Part shown: in pieces, positions 1 through 8,837 of the stretch
How the letters are laid out: every line of letters starts with the position of its first letter
How positions within the stretch are numbered: position 1 is the stretch's first letter
Source: Amycolatopsis alba DSM 44262
Lineage (GTDB): Bacteria; Actinomycetota; Actinomycetes; Mycobacteriales; Pseudonocardiaceae
Assembly (NCBI RefSeq): GCF_000384215.1
Contig: NZ_KB913032.1
Coordinates: 3,923,665 to 3,987,664 of the forward strand
Direction of reading: 5' to 3'
Length of the DNA: 64,000 nucleotides
Translations under genes and position numbers: made by a program
Notes under the pieces: generated by a model
Told to the model about the DNA's origin: nothing
Database searches by the model: none
The model's input: the letters and a program-made list of their open reading frames with translations, nothing else

Positions 1-266
1 CCTTCGCGAAGGAGCATGTACGAACCGACACCGAACATCGCGGCGACGATCGCTGTCACCAGTGTCTCCGGCAGCAAAGTGAGCACACTGCCGAAAGTGG
101 CGGCGATCGCACATTGCACGGCGAATGCGGCGGTGACCCCGACGAATACCGGCCACGCACGGAAACGGGTGGTGAGGACCAAGGTGGCGACGAGGGTCTT
201 GTCCGGCAGTTCCACCGCCAGTACCAGGCCGAACGCGCTGATGAGCGCCAGCATCGAGCCAGACAT
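1..266 (-). CDS. GDT1/TMEM165 (UPF0016) family membrane protein, C-terminus cut by window edge
   Basis: About 88 N-terminal residues are visible. The start ATG is at 266-264, preceded by a GGGGTGAGAG ribosome site. The chain is hydrophobic and carries the acidic signature AVELPDKT near residue 19, the first copy of the E-x-G-D-(K/R)-(T/S) motif of this family (here ELPDKT, with P in place of G). Predicted helices cover roughly residues 3-20, 35-60 and 65-85. Family members are Mn2+/Ca2+ cation transporters of about 190 residues with two repeats, so about half the protein lies off the left edge. It is divergent from the S41 peptidase. Substrate is not determinable from this fragment. Confidence 0.75.
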   Translation of the reverse strand, partial: MSGSMLALISAFGLVLAVELPDKTLVATLVLTTRFRAWPVFVGVTAAFAVQCAIAATFGSVLTLLPETLVTAIVAAMFGVGSYMLLRE

Positions 267-442
267 GATGATCTCTCACCCCTTTCGCTGCAACGATAAA
301 GGTGCGATTCAGAGAAAGGCAAGCTGATCGTTTTTCCGAATCGTGCGGCATGCGCGGGCGAATTGTGTTTCTCGGCGGGGCGGAAAGGAGATTTCGGCGA
401 ACCGAATTCTTTTTTCCGGCTTCGCTGGTAGCGTCCGCGATC

Positions 443-1396
443 GTGGACGAGAGAGCGCGGATCGACGACGTGTGCGGACGGTTGCGGAACCACTACGTGT
501 TCCCTGACATCGCCGAGAAGCTGACAGTGGTCTTGCAGGCGAAGCTGAGCGAGGGCGCGTACGCGGGGCTGGACGACGAGGCGTTCGCCGTCGCGGTCAC
601 CCAGGACCTGCAGTCGCTCAACGGGGACAAGCATCTGCGGCTGCGGCATCACGTCGACCCGCTGCCCGAGGTGGACGGGGAGTCCTTCGATCCCGAGCAG
701 TTCCGGCGCGAGGCGGAACTGAACGGTCACGGCATCGCGTCGGCGCGGCGGCTGCCGGGGAACGTCGGCTACCTGGAGACGAAGCTGCTCTACGGGCCGG
801 ACATCGCAGGCGAGGCCCTCTCCGCGGCGATGACGCTGCTCGCGACCACCGACGCGCTGATCGTCGACGTCCGGGAGAACCGGGGCGGCGATCCGATGGC
901 GGTCGCGTTGCTGATCAGCTACCTGGTCGACGAGCCCGTGCACTACAACAGTATTTATCTGCGCGACGGCGACGTGACGAACCAGTTCTGGACGCTGCCG
1001 TACGTGCCGGGCCGGAAGTTCGGCGCGGACAAGCCGGTGTGGGTGCTGACCGGGCCGACGACGTTCTCCGGCGCCGAGGACCTGAGCTACTCGTTGCAGC
1101 AACTCGATCGGGCGAAAACGGTGGGCGCGGTCACCGGCGGCGGGGCGAACCCGCGTCGGCAGTACAAAGTGGACACCTACCTGGACATCACCGTCCCCGG
1201 TGGACGGGCCGTGAACCCGGTCACGGGGACCAACTGGGAAGGCGTCGGTGTCCGGCCCGACATCGCCGTCGACGTCGAGGCCGCTTTCGACACCGCGTAC
1301 GCGTTGGCGCTGGAACACGTGCTGACACTGGGGGATTCCGGGGTGCGGCGGCCGGTCGCCGACGAGGCGCGGCTCACGCTCGCCCGGCTCGGCTGA
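443..1396 (+). CDS. S41 family (tail-specific protease-like) peptidase
   Basis: The protein has the S41 fold: an N-terminal helical part (HYVFPDIAEKL, then an NGDKHLRL segment), a core beta region (LIVDVRENRGGD) and the nucleophile motif TFSGAE, whose Ser is the expected catalytic residue. There is no PDZ domain, as in the short IRBP/tricorn-like secreted-enzyme subfamily, and no signal peptide is visible. The open frame extends upstream to an ATG at 302, but residues before 443 are low-complexity (FFF, Arg-rich) and unlike the family. A GTG at 443 starts just before the conserved VDERARIDDV. The start is therefore uncertain; 302 and 350 are alternatives. Confidence 0.8.
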   Translation: MDERARIDDVCGRLRNHYVFPDIAEKLTVVLQAKLSEGAYAGLDDEAFAVAVTQDLQSLNGDKHLRLRHHVDPLPEVDGESFDPEQFRREAELNGHGIASARRLPGNVGYLETKLLYGPDIAGEALSAAMTLLATTDALIVDVRENRGGDPMAVALLISYLVDEPVHYNSIYLRDGDVTNQFWTLPYVPGRKFGADKPVWVLTGPTTFSGAEDLSYSLQQLDRAKTVGAVTGGGANPRRQYKVDTYLDITVPGGRAVNPVTGTNWEGVGVRPDIAVDVEAAFDTAYALALEHVLTLGDSGVRRPVADEARLTLARLG

Positions 1397-1478
1397 ACCA
1401 GGGCGTGGGACCTACGTCCTGTCGAGATCAGGACCACTTGAACTGGCGGGTCCACCTCGGGTTGAGCAGGCTTGGGGC

Positions 1479-2990
1479 GTGGAGGTTCTCGATCTCGCTA
1501 GGTGGCAGTTCGGCATAACCACCGTCTATCACTTCCTGATGGTCCCGCTGACCATCGGGCTTTCGGTCCTGGTCGCCGGGATGCAGACGGCCTGGGTCCG
1601 CACGGGTGACGTGCGCTACCTGAAGATGACCAAGTTCTGGGGGAAACTCCTGCTGGTCAACTTCGCGATGGGCGTCGTCACCGGGATCGTGCAGGAGTTC
1701 CAGTTCGGGATGAACTGGAGCGCGTATTCACGGTTCGTCGGTGACGTGTTCGGCGCGCCGCTGGCGATGGAAGGGCTCGTCGCGTTCTTCGTCGAGTCGA
1801 CCTTCCTGGGGCTGTGGATCTTCGGCTGGGACAAGCTGCCGAAGAAGGTCCACCTGGCGTGCGCTTGGGCGTACTCGCTGGCGACCGTGGCGTCCGCGTA
1901 CTTCATCCTGGCGGCGAACTCGTGGATGCAGCATCCGGTCGGGGTCGAATTCGTCGACGGGAAGCCGACGATGAACTCGATCTGGGCGGTGCTGACGAAC
2001 AACACCGCGCTGGCCGCGATCCCGCATACGCTCGCGGGCGCCTTTTCGGTGGCGGCGGCGTTCCTGGTCGGTGTCGCGGGCTGGCAGTTGTGGCGCAAGC
2101 GTTCGGAGGACGACGAGCACCGCGCGGTGTGGCGTTCGTCGTTGCGTCTCGGCGGCTGGACCGGGGTGGTGGCGTTCGCGGTGCTGGCGATCACCGGTGA
2201 CATGCAGGGCAAGCTTATGTTCGAGCAGCAGCCGATGAAGATGGCTTCGGCCGAAGCGCTGTGCCACACGGAGAAACCGGCGAGCTTCTCGATCATCGCG
2301 ATCGGCGACGTCAGCGGCTCGAACTGCGAGGACGTCAAGACCTTCAACGTGCCCGCGTTGCTCTCCTTCTTGGCGCACAACGACTTCACGACCGAGGTCA
2401 AGGGCGTCGAGAACCTGGTGACCGAGTACCAGGCGAAATACGGCACGAACTACCCGGACGACCCGCAGCTCGGTTCGCTCGCGGGGAAGCCGATCGACTA
2501 CGTGCCCAACCTGCCGGTGACCTACTGGGGTTTCCGCGCGATGATCGGGTTCGGCGCGATTTCGGCCGGGATCGGGCTGCTCGCGCTGTGGCTGACCCGG
2601 CGCGGGCGGATACCGGGGCAGCGGTGGTTCCCGTGGCTCGTGCTCGGCGGGATCGCGACGCCGTTCATCGGGAACAGCGCCGGCTGGATCTTCACCGAGA
2701 TGGGGCGTCAGCCGTTCGTGGTGGTGCCGAACCCGACCGGTGTCGACGGCGTGTGGATGTTCACCGCGCAAGCGGTCTCGAAGTTGTCCACAGGCGAGGT
2801 GTGGACGTCGCTGATCGCTCTGACGACCGTCTACGCGGCGCTCGGCGTTGTCGAAGTCTTCCTGATGCGCAAGTACGTGCGCGGCGGTGTCGACGCCGTC
2901 ATGCCACCCAAGAAACCAGCCTCGACCAGCAAGAACGACGACTCCGAAGGCGGTGACAGCGATGACGACGCGCTGGCCTTCGCCTACTGA
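1479..2990 (+). CDS. cydA: Cytochrome bd oxidase subunit I (CydA)
   Basis: This is the haem-bearing subunit of the high-affinity cytochrome bd menaquinol oxidase, which reduces O2 to water in the membrane. The 503 residues, multiple membrane helices, N-terminal ARWQFGITTVYH (His18, b595 ligand), His183 in AIPHTLAG and Met408 in FTEMGRQP (b558 ligands) are all present. The quinol-binding Q-loop (EQQPMKMASAEA) holds Cys262 and Cys283, a spacing compatible with the Q-loop disulfide described for mycobacterial bd. The GTG start at 1479 places the conserved Arg/Trp at the right distance. It heads the cyd set, but cydB follows only after 390 bp of repeat-rich DNA. Confidence 0.97.
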   Translation: MEVLDLARWQFGITTVYHFLMVPLTIGLSVLVAGMQTAWVRTGDVRYLKMTKFWGKLLLVNFAMGVVTGIVQEFQFGMNWSAYSRFVGDVFGAPLAMEGLVAFFVESTFLGLWIFGWDKLPKKVHLACAWAYSLATVASAYFILAANSWMQHPVGVEFVDGKPTMNSIWAVLTNNTALAAIPHTLAGAFSVAAAFLVGVAGWQLWRKRSEDDEHRAVWRSSLRLGGWTGVVAFAVLAITGDMQGKLMFEQQPMKMASAEALCHTEKPASFSIIAIGDVSGSNCEDVKTFNVPALLSFLAHNDFTTEVKGVENLVTEYQAKYGTNYPDDPQLGSLAGKPIDYVPNLPVTYWGFRAMIGFGAISAGIGLLALWLTRRGRIPGQRWFPWLVLGGIATPFIGNSAGWIFTEMGRQPFVVVPNPTGVDGVWMFTAQAVSKLSTGEVWTSLIALTTVYAALGVVEVFLMRKYVRGGVDAVMPPKKPASTSKNDDSEGGDSDDDALAFAY

Positions 2991-3077
2991 TCGCCTCTTG
3001 ACCTCACCTGCCCAGCCCCCCGCCCTTCCCTGGGGGCGGCCCCACACCCAGCGTATCGGGGGTATCGCTCAGGCGGG

Positions 3078-3121
3078 TTACCCACAGCCAATCTGTGGAC
3101 AACTTGAGCGGTTGTGGATAA
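3078..3121. other. Cluster of three DnaA-box-like 9-mers
   Basis: TTACCCACA lies at 3078-3086 on the plus strand, one base from TTATCCACA. TTGTCCACA, the actinomycete DnaA-box form, lies at 3094-3102 on the minus strand. TTATCCACA, the classical consensus, lies at 3113-3121 on the minus strand. A further TTGTCCACA is inside the cydA end at 2784-2792. Motif matches are seen directly; DnaA binding is inference. Confidence 0.5.
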
Positions 3122-3178
3122 CTCAGGGCTACGGAGGCTTGAGGGGCCGGTTCGGGCGGGCAGGCGTGGTAGCGGCGG

Positions 3179-3231
3179 GTTGCGAAAGCCACTTTCGCAA
3201 CCTTGAACGTTGCGAAAGTGGCTTTCGCAAC
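3179..3231. repeat. Nested inverted repeat (two 23-bp hairpins, mutually reverse complementary)
   Basis: The first element (3179-3201) has 10-bp arms GTTGCGAAAG / CTTTCGCAAC around CCA. The second (3209-3231) has the same arms around TGG. Each element is a hairpin and the two are exact reverse complements separated by CTTGAAC, so the whole 53 bp can fold as two small stems or one long cruciform. There is no U-run, so it is not a classical terminator. Confidence 0.85.
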
Positions 3232-3380
3232 GTCCGGAGCGGGCAGGCGGCCGGGCACAAGCGTGAGCAGGGGGCAGGGCAGGCCGGAGGGACCCTTCAC
3301 CGCATCGCACGAGGCGAAGGCCTGAGGCCCACGCAGCCCAAGCCCACGCAGCCACGGGAAGCCAGGAAAGGGAACACCCG

Positions 3381-4388
3381 ATGACCCTCGAAACGATCTG
3401 GTTCTGCGTCATCGCCCTCTTCTGGCTCGGCTACCTCTTCCTCGAAGGCTTCGACTTCGGCGTCGGCATGCTCATGCCCGTCCTCGCGAAGGACAACACC
3501 GAGCGCCGCGTCATGGTCAACACGATCGGCCCGGTCTGGGACGGCAACGAGGTCTGGCTGATCGTCGCCGGCGGCGCGATGTTCGCCGCGTTCCCCGGCT
3601 GGTACGCGTCGCTGTTCTCGGCCGCGTACCTCCCGCTCCTGGTCGTCCTGCTCGCGCTCATCGGCCGCGGCGTCGCGTTCGAGTACCGCGGCAAGGTCGA
3701 CTCCGACCGCTGGCGCCGCAACTGGGACCGCGTCATCGGGATCGGCTCGTGGATCCCGCCGTTCGGCGTCGGCCTGCTCCTCGCGACCACCGTCCTCGGC
3801 CTCCCGCTCGACGCCGACGGCAACCGGGTCGGCGGCCCGTTCGCCGCCCTGAGCTTCGAAACGCTGCTCGGCGCGATCGCGGTCGTCGGGTTCTCGCTGG
3901 TCCACGGCGCCGCGTTCCTCGCCCTCAAGACCGAGGGCGACCTCCGCCACCGCGCGCGGAAGCTGGCCACACGCCTGCTCCCGGTCGCCCTGCTGCCGTT
4001 GCTCGCGTTCCTCATCGTCGTGCAACTGCGCTCGGGTGACCTGTGGACACTGCTCCTCATCGGCATCGCCGTCATCGCCGCGGTCCTCGCCTGGTTCCGC
4101 ATCCGCGTGGGCAGGGAAGGGCAGGCGTTCGCCGCGCTCGGCGGGGTCATCGGAGCCGCCGCGGTCGCGATCTTCGTGGCCCTGTACCCGAACGTCCTAC
4201 CGTCCACAGTGGACCCGGCGAACACGCTCACCATCGCCGGTGAGGCGTCGAGCCCGTACACGTTGACGGTGATGACCTGGGTCGCGCTCTTCGGCGCACC
4301 CGCCGTCCTGATCTACCAGGGCTGGACGTACTGGGTGTTCCGCAAGCGTATCGGCACCCGGCACATCCCACCGGTGCACGCACCATGA
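3381..4388 (+). CDS. cydB: Cytochrome bd oxidase subunit II (CydB)
   Basis: This is the structural partner of CydA in the bd oxidase membrane complex. It has 335 residues with about eight membrane helices. The N-terminal signature of the subunit-II family is clear (FWLGYLFLEGFDFGVGML, then GPVWDGNEVW and FPGWYASLFSAAYLPL), and length is normal. The start ATG at 3381 follows AGGAAAGGG by about ten bases. Its stop overlaps the cydDC start by 4 bases (ATGA), implying translational coupling with the exporter needed for bd assembly. The codon for Ser-Thr-Val-Asp at 4202-4214 forms one of the GTCCA-N3-TGGAC palindromes noted in the findings. Confidence 0.97.
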   Translation: MTLETIWFCVIALFWLGYLFLEGFDFGVGMLMPVLAKDNTERRVMVNTIGPVWDGNEVWLIVAGGAMFAAFPGWYASLFSAAYLPLLVVLLALIGRGVAFEYRGKVDSDRWRRNWDRVIGIGSWIPPFGVGLLLATTVLGLPLDADGNRVGGPFAALSFETLLGAIAVVGFSLVHGAAFLALKTEGDLRHRARKLATRLLPVALLPLLAFLIVVQLRSGDLWTLLLIGIAVIAAVLAWFRIRVGREGQAFAALGGVIGAAAVAIFVALYPNVLPSTVDPANTLTIAGEASSPYTLTVMTWVALFGAPAVLIYQGWTYWVFRKRIGTRHIPPVHAP

Positions 4389-7300
4389 CCGAACTTCCCG
4401 GCCGCGACACCCTTTCCGCCACGGAGTCCACAATGGACCCAGCGCGACCGGGGAAGGGTCCGCTCGGCGCGCTGGCTCCACTTTCGAGTGCGGCGCGCCG
4501 GGCGTTGATCCTCAGCGCGATCTTGTCCTTCTGCAACGCCGTACTGCTGGTGGGCCAGGCGTTCCTGCTGGCCGACGTCCTCTCCGCGGTCGTCCGCGGA
4601 ACCATGGGGGACCGCACCGCCCAGCTGGCCGTGCTGCTCGCGCTCGTCGCAGGGCGCGCGTTGACCGGCTGGGCGGTGCGGATCGTCTCCGCCCGCGCCG
4701 CCGCCCGCGCGAAGGAAGAACTGCGTGCCAAAGCCCTCGACCACGCACTGAAACTCGGCCCGGAATGGATCGCGCGCCGCGGTCACGGCGAGCTGACCTC
4801 GTTGACCACCAAGGGACTCGACGCGCTCGACGCCTACTTCACCCAGTACCTCCCGGCGCTGGTGACCGCCGCGATCGTGCCACTCGCCGCCGGCGCCGCG
4901 ATCCTGTTCGCCGACTGGCCGTCGGCCGCGCTCGTCGTGATCACCGTGCCGTTGATACCGCTGTTCGCCATCCTGATCGGCAAGCACACCGCCGAGCGGG
5001 TCGCCGAAGCCGCCGACGCCGAACAACGGCTGTCGGGACATCTGCTGGAACTCGTCCGCGCGCTGCCGATCCTCAGCGCGTTCCGACGCGCCGAGGCGCA
5101 GGCCGAGACGGTGCGGAAGATCTCCGAACGCCATCGCCGCGCGACGCTCAAAACCCTGAAGGTCGCGTTCGCGTCGGCGTTCGCGCTCGAACTGATCGCG
5201 ACGCTTTCGGTCGCGCTGGTCGCGGTCGTCATCGGCGTCCGCCTGGTCTCCGGAGAACTGCCGCTGGCCATCGGGCTCGGCGTCCTGATCCTCGTCCCGG
5301 AGTGCTACCAGCCGCTGCGCGCGGTCGGTGCCGCGTTCCACGCCAGCGAAGACGGCGTCGAAGCCGTGCGCCGGGTCGCGGACGTACTCGCGGAACCCTT
5401 GCCGCCCAACGGTTCCGAGACATTGGGCAAGGGCGAGATCCACGTCGGCGGGCTCCGCGTCGTCCGACGCGGCGGCTTCGCGCCCGACGGCGAGACGTTC
5501 AGCGCCCGGCCCGGCGAGATCACCTGGCTGCGGGCGCCCAGCGGCGGCGGCAAGTCGACGACGCTGGCCGTACTGCTCGGCTTCGTGCAGGCCGTCGACG
5601 GGACGATCACCGTCGACGGCACCAGCCTCGACGGCGCCGATCTCGACCGCTGGCGCGAGAACGTCGCCTGGGTGCCGCAGTCGCCGGTGTTCGGCGGGGG
5701 CACGGTCCGCGACGAGGTCGGCGCCGAAGACATCCTCGGCGAACTCGGCCTCGACGGACTGGCCGACCGGCCGGTTTCGAAGCTGTCACAGGGACAACGT
5801 CAGCGCGTCGCGGTGGCGCGGGCACTCGTGCGGGTCCGGTCGGGCGCCTGGCTGCTCCTGCTCGACGAGCCCACCGCCCATCTCGACGAGGCCAACGCCG
5901 GACTCGTCATGGCCGCCGTTTCCAGGGCCGTCGACAACGGCGCCGCCGCGATCATCGCCGCCCACGAACGCACCTCAGGTGTCGACATATCGACCGGTAT
6001 CGCAAAGGAAGCCGTCACGACCGAGGAGCGGGCGGAGACGAGGCCGGTGCCCTGGCGCGACCTGCTGCAGCCCCGGTTCTTCGGCGGGGCGCTGCTCGGC
6101 GCCGCCGCCTTGCTCGCCGGGGTCGCGCTGACCGCGCTCTCGGGCTGGCTGATCGCCAAGGCGTCGCAACAGCCGCCGATCCTGACCCTGACGGTGATGA
6201 TCGTCGGCGTGCGGACGTTCGGCCTCGGCCGCGCGGGGCTGCGCTACCTCGAACGGCTGGTCACGCACGACGCCGCGTTCCGGATCGCCGGGAGCCTGCG
6301 GGTCCGGCTGTGGGAGTCGCTCGTACGGCTCGGGCCGGCGCGGGCGCTTCGGGCGGGCGAGGAACAGCGGCGGCTGGTCGGCGACACCGACACGGTGCGC
6401 GATCTGCTGCCCAGGGTGATCACGCCGCTGATCGTGGTCGCGCTGGTGGCCGCCGGTGCCGTCGCGGTCCAGGCCGCCGTGCTGCCCGAAGCCGGGCTCG
6501 CGCTGGCCGCGGCCGTGCTGGTGAGCGCGTTCGCGCCGCTGCTCGCGCTTCGGGCAGAACGCCGCGCGACCAGCGCGCTGGCCGCCGGACGGCGTTCGGT
6601 GTCGGCGCAGGTGCTGAGCCTGTTCGAAGCCGCCGCCGAACTGATCGCGTACGGGACCGACAAAGTCCGGCGTCGTCGAATCGCCACCACCGATGCCGCG
6701 CTGACCGCCGAAGCACGGCGACAGGCTTTCGGCGCCGGAGCGGCTGACGCCCTGATCATCCTGGCGACAGGGGCTGCCACCGTCGTGAGCACCGGGTTCG
6801 CCGTGAGCGCCGTCGCCGCCGGCGCGCTGGACCCGGTGCTTGCGCCGGTGGTCGCCCTGGTGCCGCTTGCGCTGGCGGAGGTCCTCTCCCTTCTTCCGCC
6901 GGCCGCGCAGCACTGGGACACCCTGCGCCAGGCCCGGCTGCGCCTCGCCGCGTGCGATGAACGGTCCGTTCCTGGCAGATTCCGCAAGGAACGGACCGTC
7001 CACAGCGGCGGCGGGGTGCGGATCCGGAACGCGGACCTCGGCTGGCCCGGCACGGAACACCCGGTCCTCACCGGTGTCGACCTCGACATCGCGCCCGGCA
7101 CGCACGTCGCCGTCGTCGGCCCGAGCGGCGCCGGGAAGTCGACGCTCGTCGCGGCCCTGCTCGGCTTCCTCAAGCCGAGCAGAGGCGAAGTCGCCGCTCC
7201 CGAGAACGTCGCCTGGGCACCGCAGGAACCGATGCTCGTCTCGACCACCGTCGCCGAAAACCTGCGCCTCGCCAAGCCGACGGCGTCCGAGGCGGACCTG

Positions 7301-7636
7301 CGGAAAGCCTTGTACCAGGCCGTTCTCGAGGACGTCGAGCTCACCACGATGCTGGACAGCGCGGGCGCCGGGCTGTCGGGCGGGCAGGCGCAGCGGGTCG
7401 CGCTCGCGCGGGCCGTGCTCGGCGCCGCGCGAGCCGATCTCGTCCTGCTCGACGAACCGACAGCGCATCTCGACGAGCCCACGGCGAGGACCGTCCGTGA
7501 ACGGCTCGGCGAGGCACTCACCGGGAAAACCGTCGTCCACGTCACGCACAGCGCGGCCGAAGCCGACGGGGCCGACGTGATCCTGGAGGTACGAGAGGGC
7601 CGCGTCACAACGCGCGTACTGGCCGGAGCGGACTAA
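4385..7636 (+). CDS. cydDC: Single-chain CydDC-type ABC exporter for cytochrome bd assembly
   Basis: This is a heterodimeric-type thiol/haem exporter required for cytochrome bd maturation, here fused as one 1083-residue chain. The order is membrane domain 1 (about 35-320), ATPase 1 (Walker A Lys390 in PSGGGKST; signature LSQGQRQR; LLLDEPTAHLD), membrane domain 2 (about 555-840) and ATPase 2 (Walker A Lys918 in PSGAGKST; signature LSGGQAQR; LLDEPTAHLD). Both Walker B Glu residues are present, so both sites look intact. Mycobacteria encode cydD and cydC separately; the fusion resembles the streptomycete arrangement. The linker before ATPase 2 contains a 13-bp-arm inverted repeat (6961-6999). 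It overlaps cydB by 4 bases and shares TAATG with the kinase downstream. Confidence 0.95.
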   Translation: MTELPGRDTLSATESTMDPARPGKGPLGALAPLSSAARRALILSAILSFCNAVLLVGQAFLLADVLSAVVRGTMGDRTAQLAVLLALVAGRALTGWAVRIVSARAAARAKEELRAKALDHALKLGPEWIARRGHGELTSLTTKGLDALDAYFTQYLPALVTAAIVPLAAGAAILFADWPSAALVVITVPLIPLFAILIGKHTAERVAEAADAEQRLSGHLLELVRALPILSAFRRAEAQAETVRKISERHRRATLKTLKVAFASAFALELIATLSVALVAVVIGVRLVSGELPLAIGLGVLILVPECYQPLRAVGAAFHASEDGVEAVRRVADVLAEPLPPNGSETLGKGEIHVGGLRVVRRGGFAPDGETFSARPGEITWLRAPSGGGKSTTLAVLLGFVQAVDGTITVDGTSLDGADLDRWRENVAWVPQSPVFGGGTVRDEVGAEDILGELGLDGLADRPVSKLSQGQRQRVAVARALVRVRSGAWLLLLDEPTAHLDEANAGLVMAAVSRAVDNGAAAIIAAHERTSGVDISTGIAKEAVTTEERAETRPVPWRDLLQPRFFGGALLGAAALLAGVALTALSGWLIAKASQQPPILTLTVMIVGVRTFGLGRAGLRYLERLVTHDAAFRIAGSLRVRLWESLVRLGPARALRAGEEQRRLVGDTDTVRDLLPRVITPLIVVALVAAGAVAVQAAVLPEAGLALAAAVLVSAFAPLLALRAERRATSALAAGRRSVSAQVLSLFEAAAELIAYGTDKVRRRRIATTDAALTAEARRQAFGAGAADALIILATGAATVVSTGFAVSAVAAGALDPVLAPVVALVPLALAEVLSLLPPAAQHWDTLRQARLRLAACDERSVPGRFRKERTVHSGGGVRIRNADLGWPGTEHPVLTGVDLDIAPGTHVAVVGPSGAGKSTLVAALLGFLKPSRGEVAAPENVAWAPQEPMLVSTTVAENLRLAKPTASEADLRKALYQAVLEDVELTTMLDSAGAGLSGGQAQRVALARAVLGAARADLVLLDEPTAHLDEPTARTVRERLGEALTGKTVVHVTHSAAEADGADVILEVREGRVTTRVLAGAD
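6961..6999. repeat. Perfect 13-bp-arm inverted repeat inside cydDC
   Basis: ACGGTCCGTTCCT (6961-6973) and AGGAACGGACCGT (6987-6999) are perfect reverse complements around a 13-nt loop. The element encodes part of the poorly conserved linker between membrane domain 2 and ATPase 2 and keeps the frame open. A similar fragment, ACGGTCCTTTGCGGTCA, occurs just after the kinase stop (about 8803). This looks like a dispersed repeat caught inside a gene. Confidence 0.8.
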
Positions 7637-8796
7637 TGTCGATAGCGCTCATGGATCCCACGCTTGCCGCGCGCGCACTGTCCGCCGCCACCGAGATCAC
7701 CGGCACCGCCCTGTCGGGTGACGACCCTGGTGACGTGCTGGAGACCGTGGTCGCCCGCGCCGTCGAACTGGCCGAGGCCGACCTCGGTCTCGTCATGGTG
7801 CGCGCGGACGATGGCCAGGTGGTCGCCGAAGCCGCGCACGGGGCCGACATAACGGGACTTCGAGGACTGGCCTTTTCCGCCGATTCCGCCGCCGGACAGG
7901 TCGCCCGCGGCGGCGAACCCGTGGTCAGCGAGGATTTCACCGTCGATCCCCGCACGGCGCGGTTCGTCCCGCCGGAGCTCCAGGGCTTCGGGCCTTTCGC
8001 GGCATCGGCGTTCGGTGCGGGCGGGCGCGTCCTCGGCGCGCTCACCGTGTACCGGCGTCACGGCGGGGATCCGTTCTCCGCCAGCACGGTCGAGGTGCTC
8101 ACGGCCTTCGCGGCGCAGGCGGGCGTGGTGCTCGCGCTGGCGGAAGGCGCCAACGCCCGGCACCGCGTGACCCTTTACCAAGAGCGCGAACGCATCGCGC
8201 GTGAGCTGCACGACGTCATCGTGCAGCGGCTCTACGGCGCCGGGATGCAGCTCGACCGCGTCCGCAAGAACATGCGGAAGAGGTTCGCGCAGGCCGACGG
8301 CGTGCGGCTGTCCGAGGCGATCGACCAGCTCGACCAGACCATCGAAGAGATCCGCGGCACCGTACGCGCCCTGCGCAGCCCGGAACCGGCGAACGAGACG
8401 GTCATCGCCACCGACCTCGCCGAGTCCGCGCGGGGCGAGGTGCGTATCGCGGGTGAGCTGCTCGGCTACCCGCCGACCCTCGAACTGTCGGGAGAACTCG
8501 CCGACATCCCCGCCGAACAGGCGGACCACATCCGGGCCGCGCTCCGCGAAGCACTGTCCAATGTGGTCAGGCACTCCGGGGCGAGCGAGACCCGCGTGAC
8601 GCTCAGCCGCGACGTGGAAGGTGTCAAACTTCGCGTGCGGGACAACGGATCCGGGGTTCCGCAGGGGGTCGCCAAACGCGGTCTCCGTCATCTGGCCGAA
8701 CGCGCTACGACGTCCGGCGGGCGCTTTTCGATCAATTCGTCGCCGAGCCTGGGGACCTTGGTCGCCTTCGACGTTCCCCTCGATCAAACCGTGTGA
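7636..8796 (+). CDS. GAF-domain sensor histidine kinase, DevS/NarX-like (HisKA_3)
   Basis: This is a 386-residue cytoplasmic two-component kinase with an N-terminal GAF domain (about 30-165), the dimerisation/phosphoacceptor helix (ERERIARELHDVIVQRL, His192) and an HATPase_c domain with DNGSGVP and the N-box AALREALSNVVRHS. The LHDVIVQRLYGAGMQL segment closely resembles mycobacterial DevS/DosT. There is only one GAF domain, and the stretch around FVPPELQGFGPF lacks a His where I would expect the DevS haem ligand, so haem binding looks unlikely. No response regulator is adjacent; the best candidate is the DevR-like gene at 15809-16435. The start overlaps the cydDC stop (TAATG), suggesting a redox or oxygen-limitation role. 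Confidence 0.9.
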   Translation: MSIALMDPTLAARALSAATEITGTALSGDDPGDVLETVVARAVELAEADLGLVMVRADDGQVVAEAAHGADITGLRGLAFSADSAAGQVARGGEPVVSEDFTVDPRTARFVPPELQGFGPFAASAFGAGGRVLGALTVYRRHGGDPFSASTVEVLTAFAAQAGVVLALAEGANARHRVTLYQERERIARELHDVIVQRLYGAGMQLDRVRKNMRKRFAQADGVRLSEAIDQLDQTIEEIRGTVRALRSPEPANETVIATDLAESARGEVRIAGELLGYPPTLELSGELADIPAEQADHIRAALREALSNVVRHSGASETRVTLSRDVEGVKLRVRDNGSGVPQGVAKRGLRHLAERATTSGGRFSINSSPSLGTLVAFDVPLDQTV

Positions 8797-8837
8797 AATT
8801 AACGGTCCTTTGCGGTCATTCGAGTGACTGTCACGGA

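Larger units (their letters stand above)
2991..3380. other. Long structured cydA-cydB intergenic region
   Basis: No credible gene is present here. In order it holds a C-rich stretch, three DnaA-box-like 9-mers (3078-3121), a nested inverted repeat (3179-3231), a GGGACCCTTC motif near 3290, short CACGCAGCC repeats (3331-3356) and the cydB ribosome site (AGGAAAGGG, about 3363). Normally cydA and cydB lie almost end to end, so the gap is unusual. It may contain a separate promoter, a processing site or an insertion. Confidence 0.7.

Noticed and set aside
302..442. N-terminal extension of the S41 peptidase from ATG 302 or 350
   Set aside because: The extension is low-complexity and unlike the family, and the only good ribosome-like site (GGAAAGGAG at 382) is not followed by a start codon at proper distance.
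2784..3121. DnaA boxes as a replication origin
   Set aside because: The expected dnaA/dnaN/gyrB genes are absent and only four boxes are found, against many in actinomycete origins.
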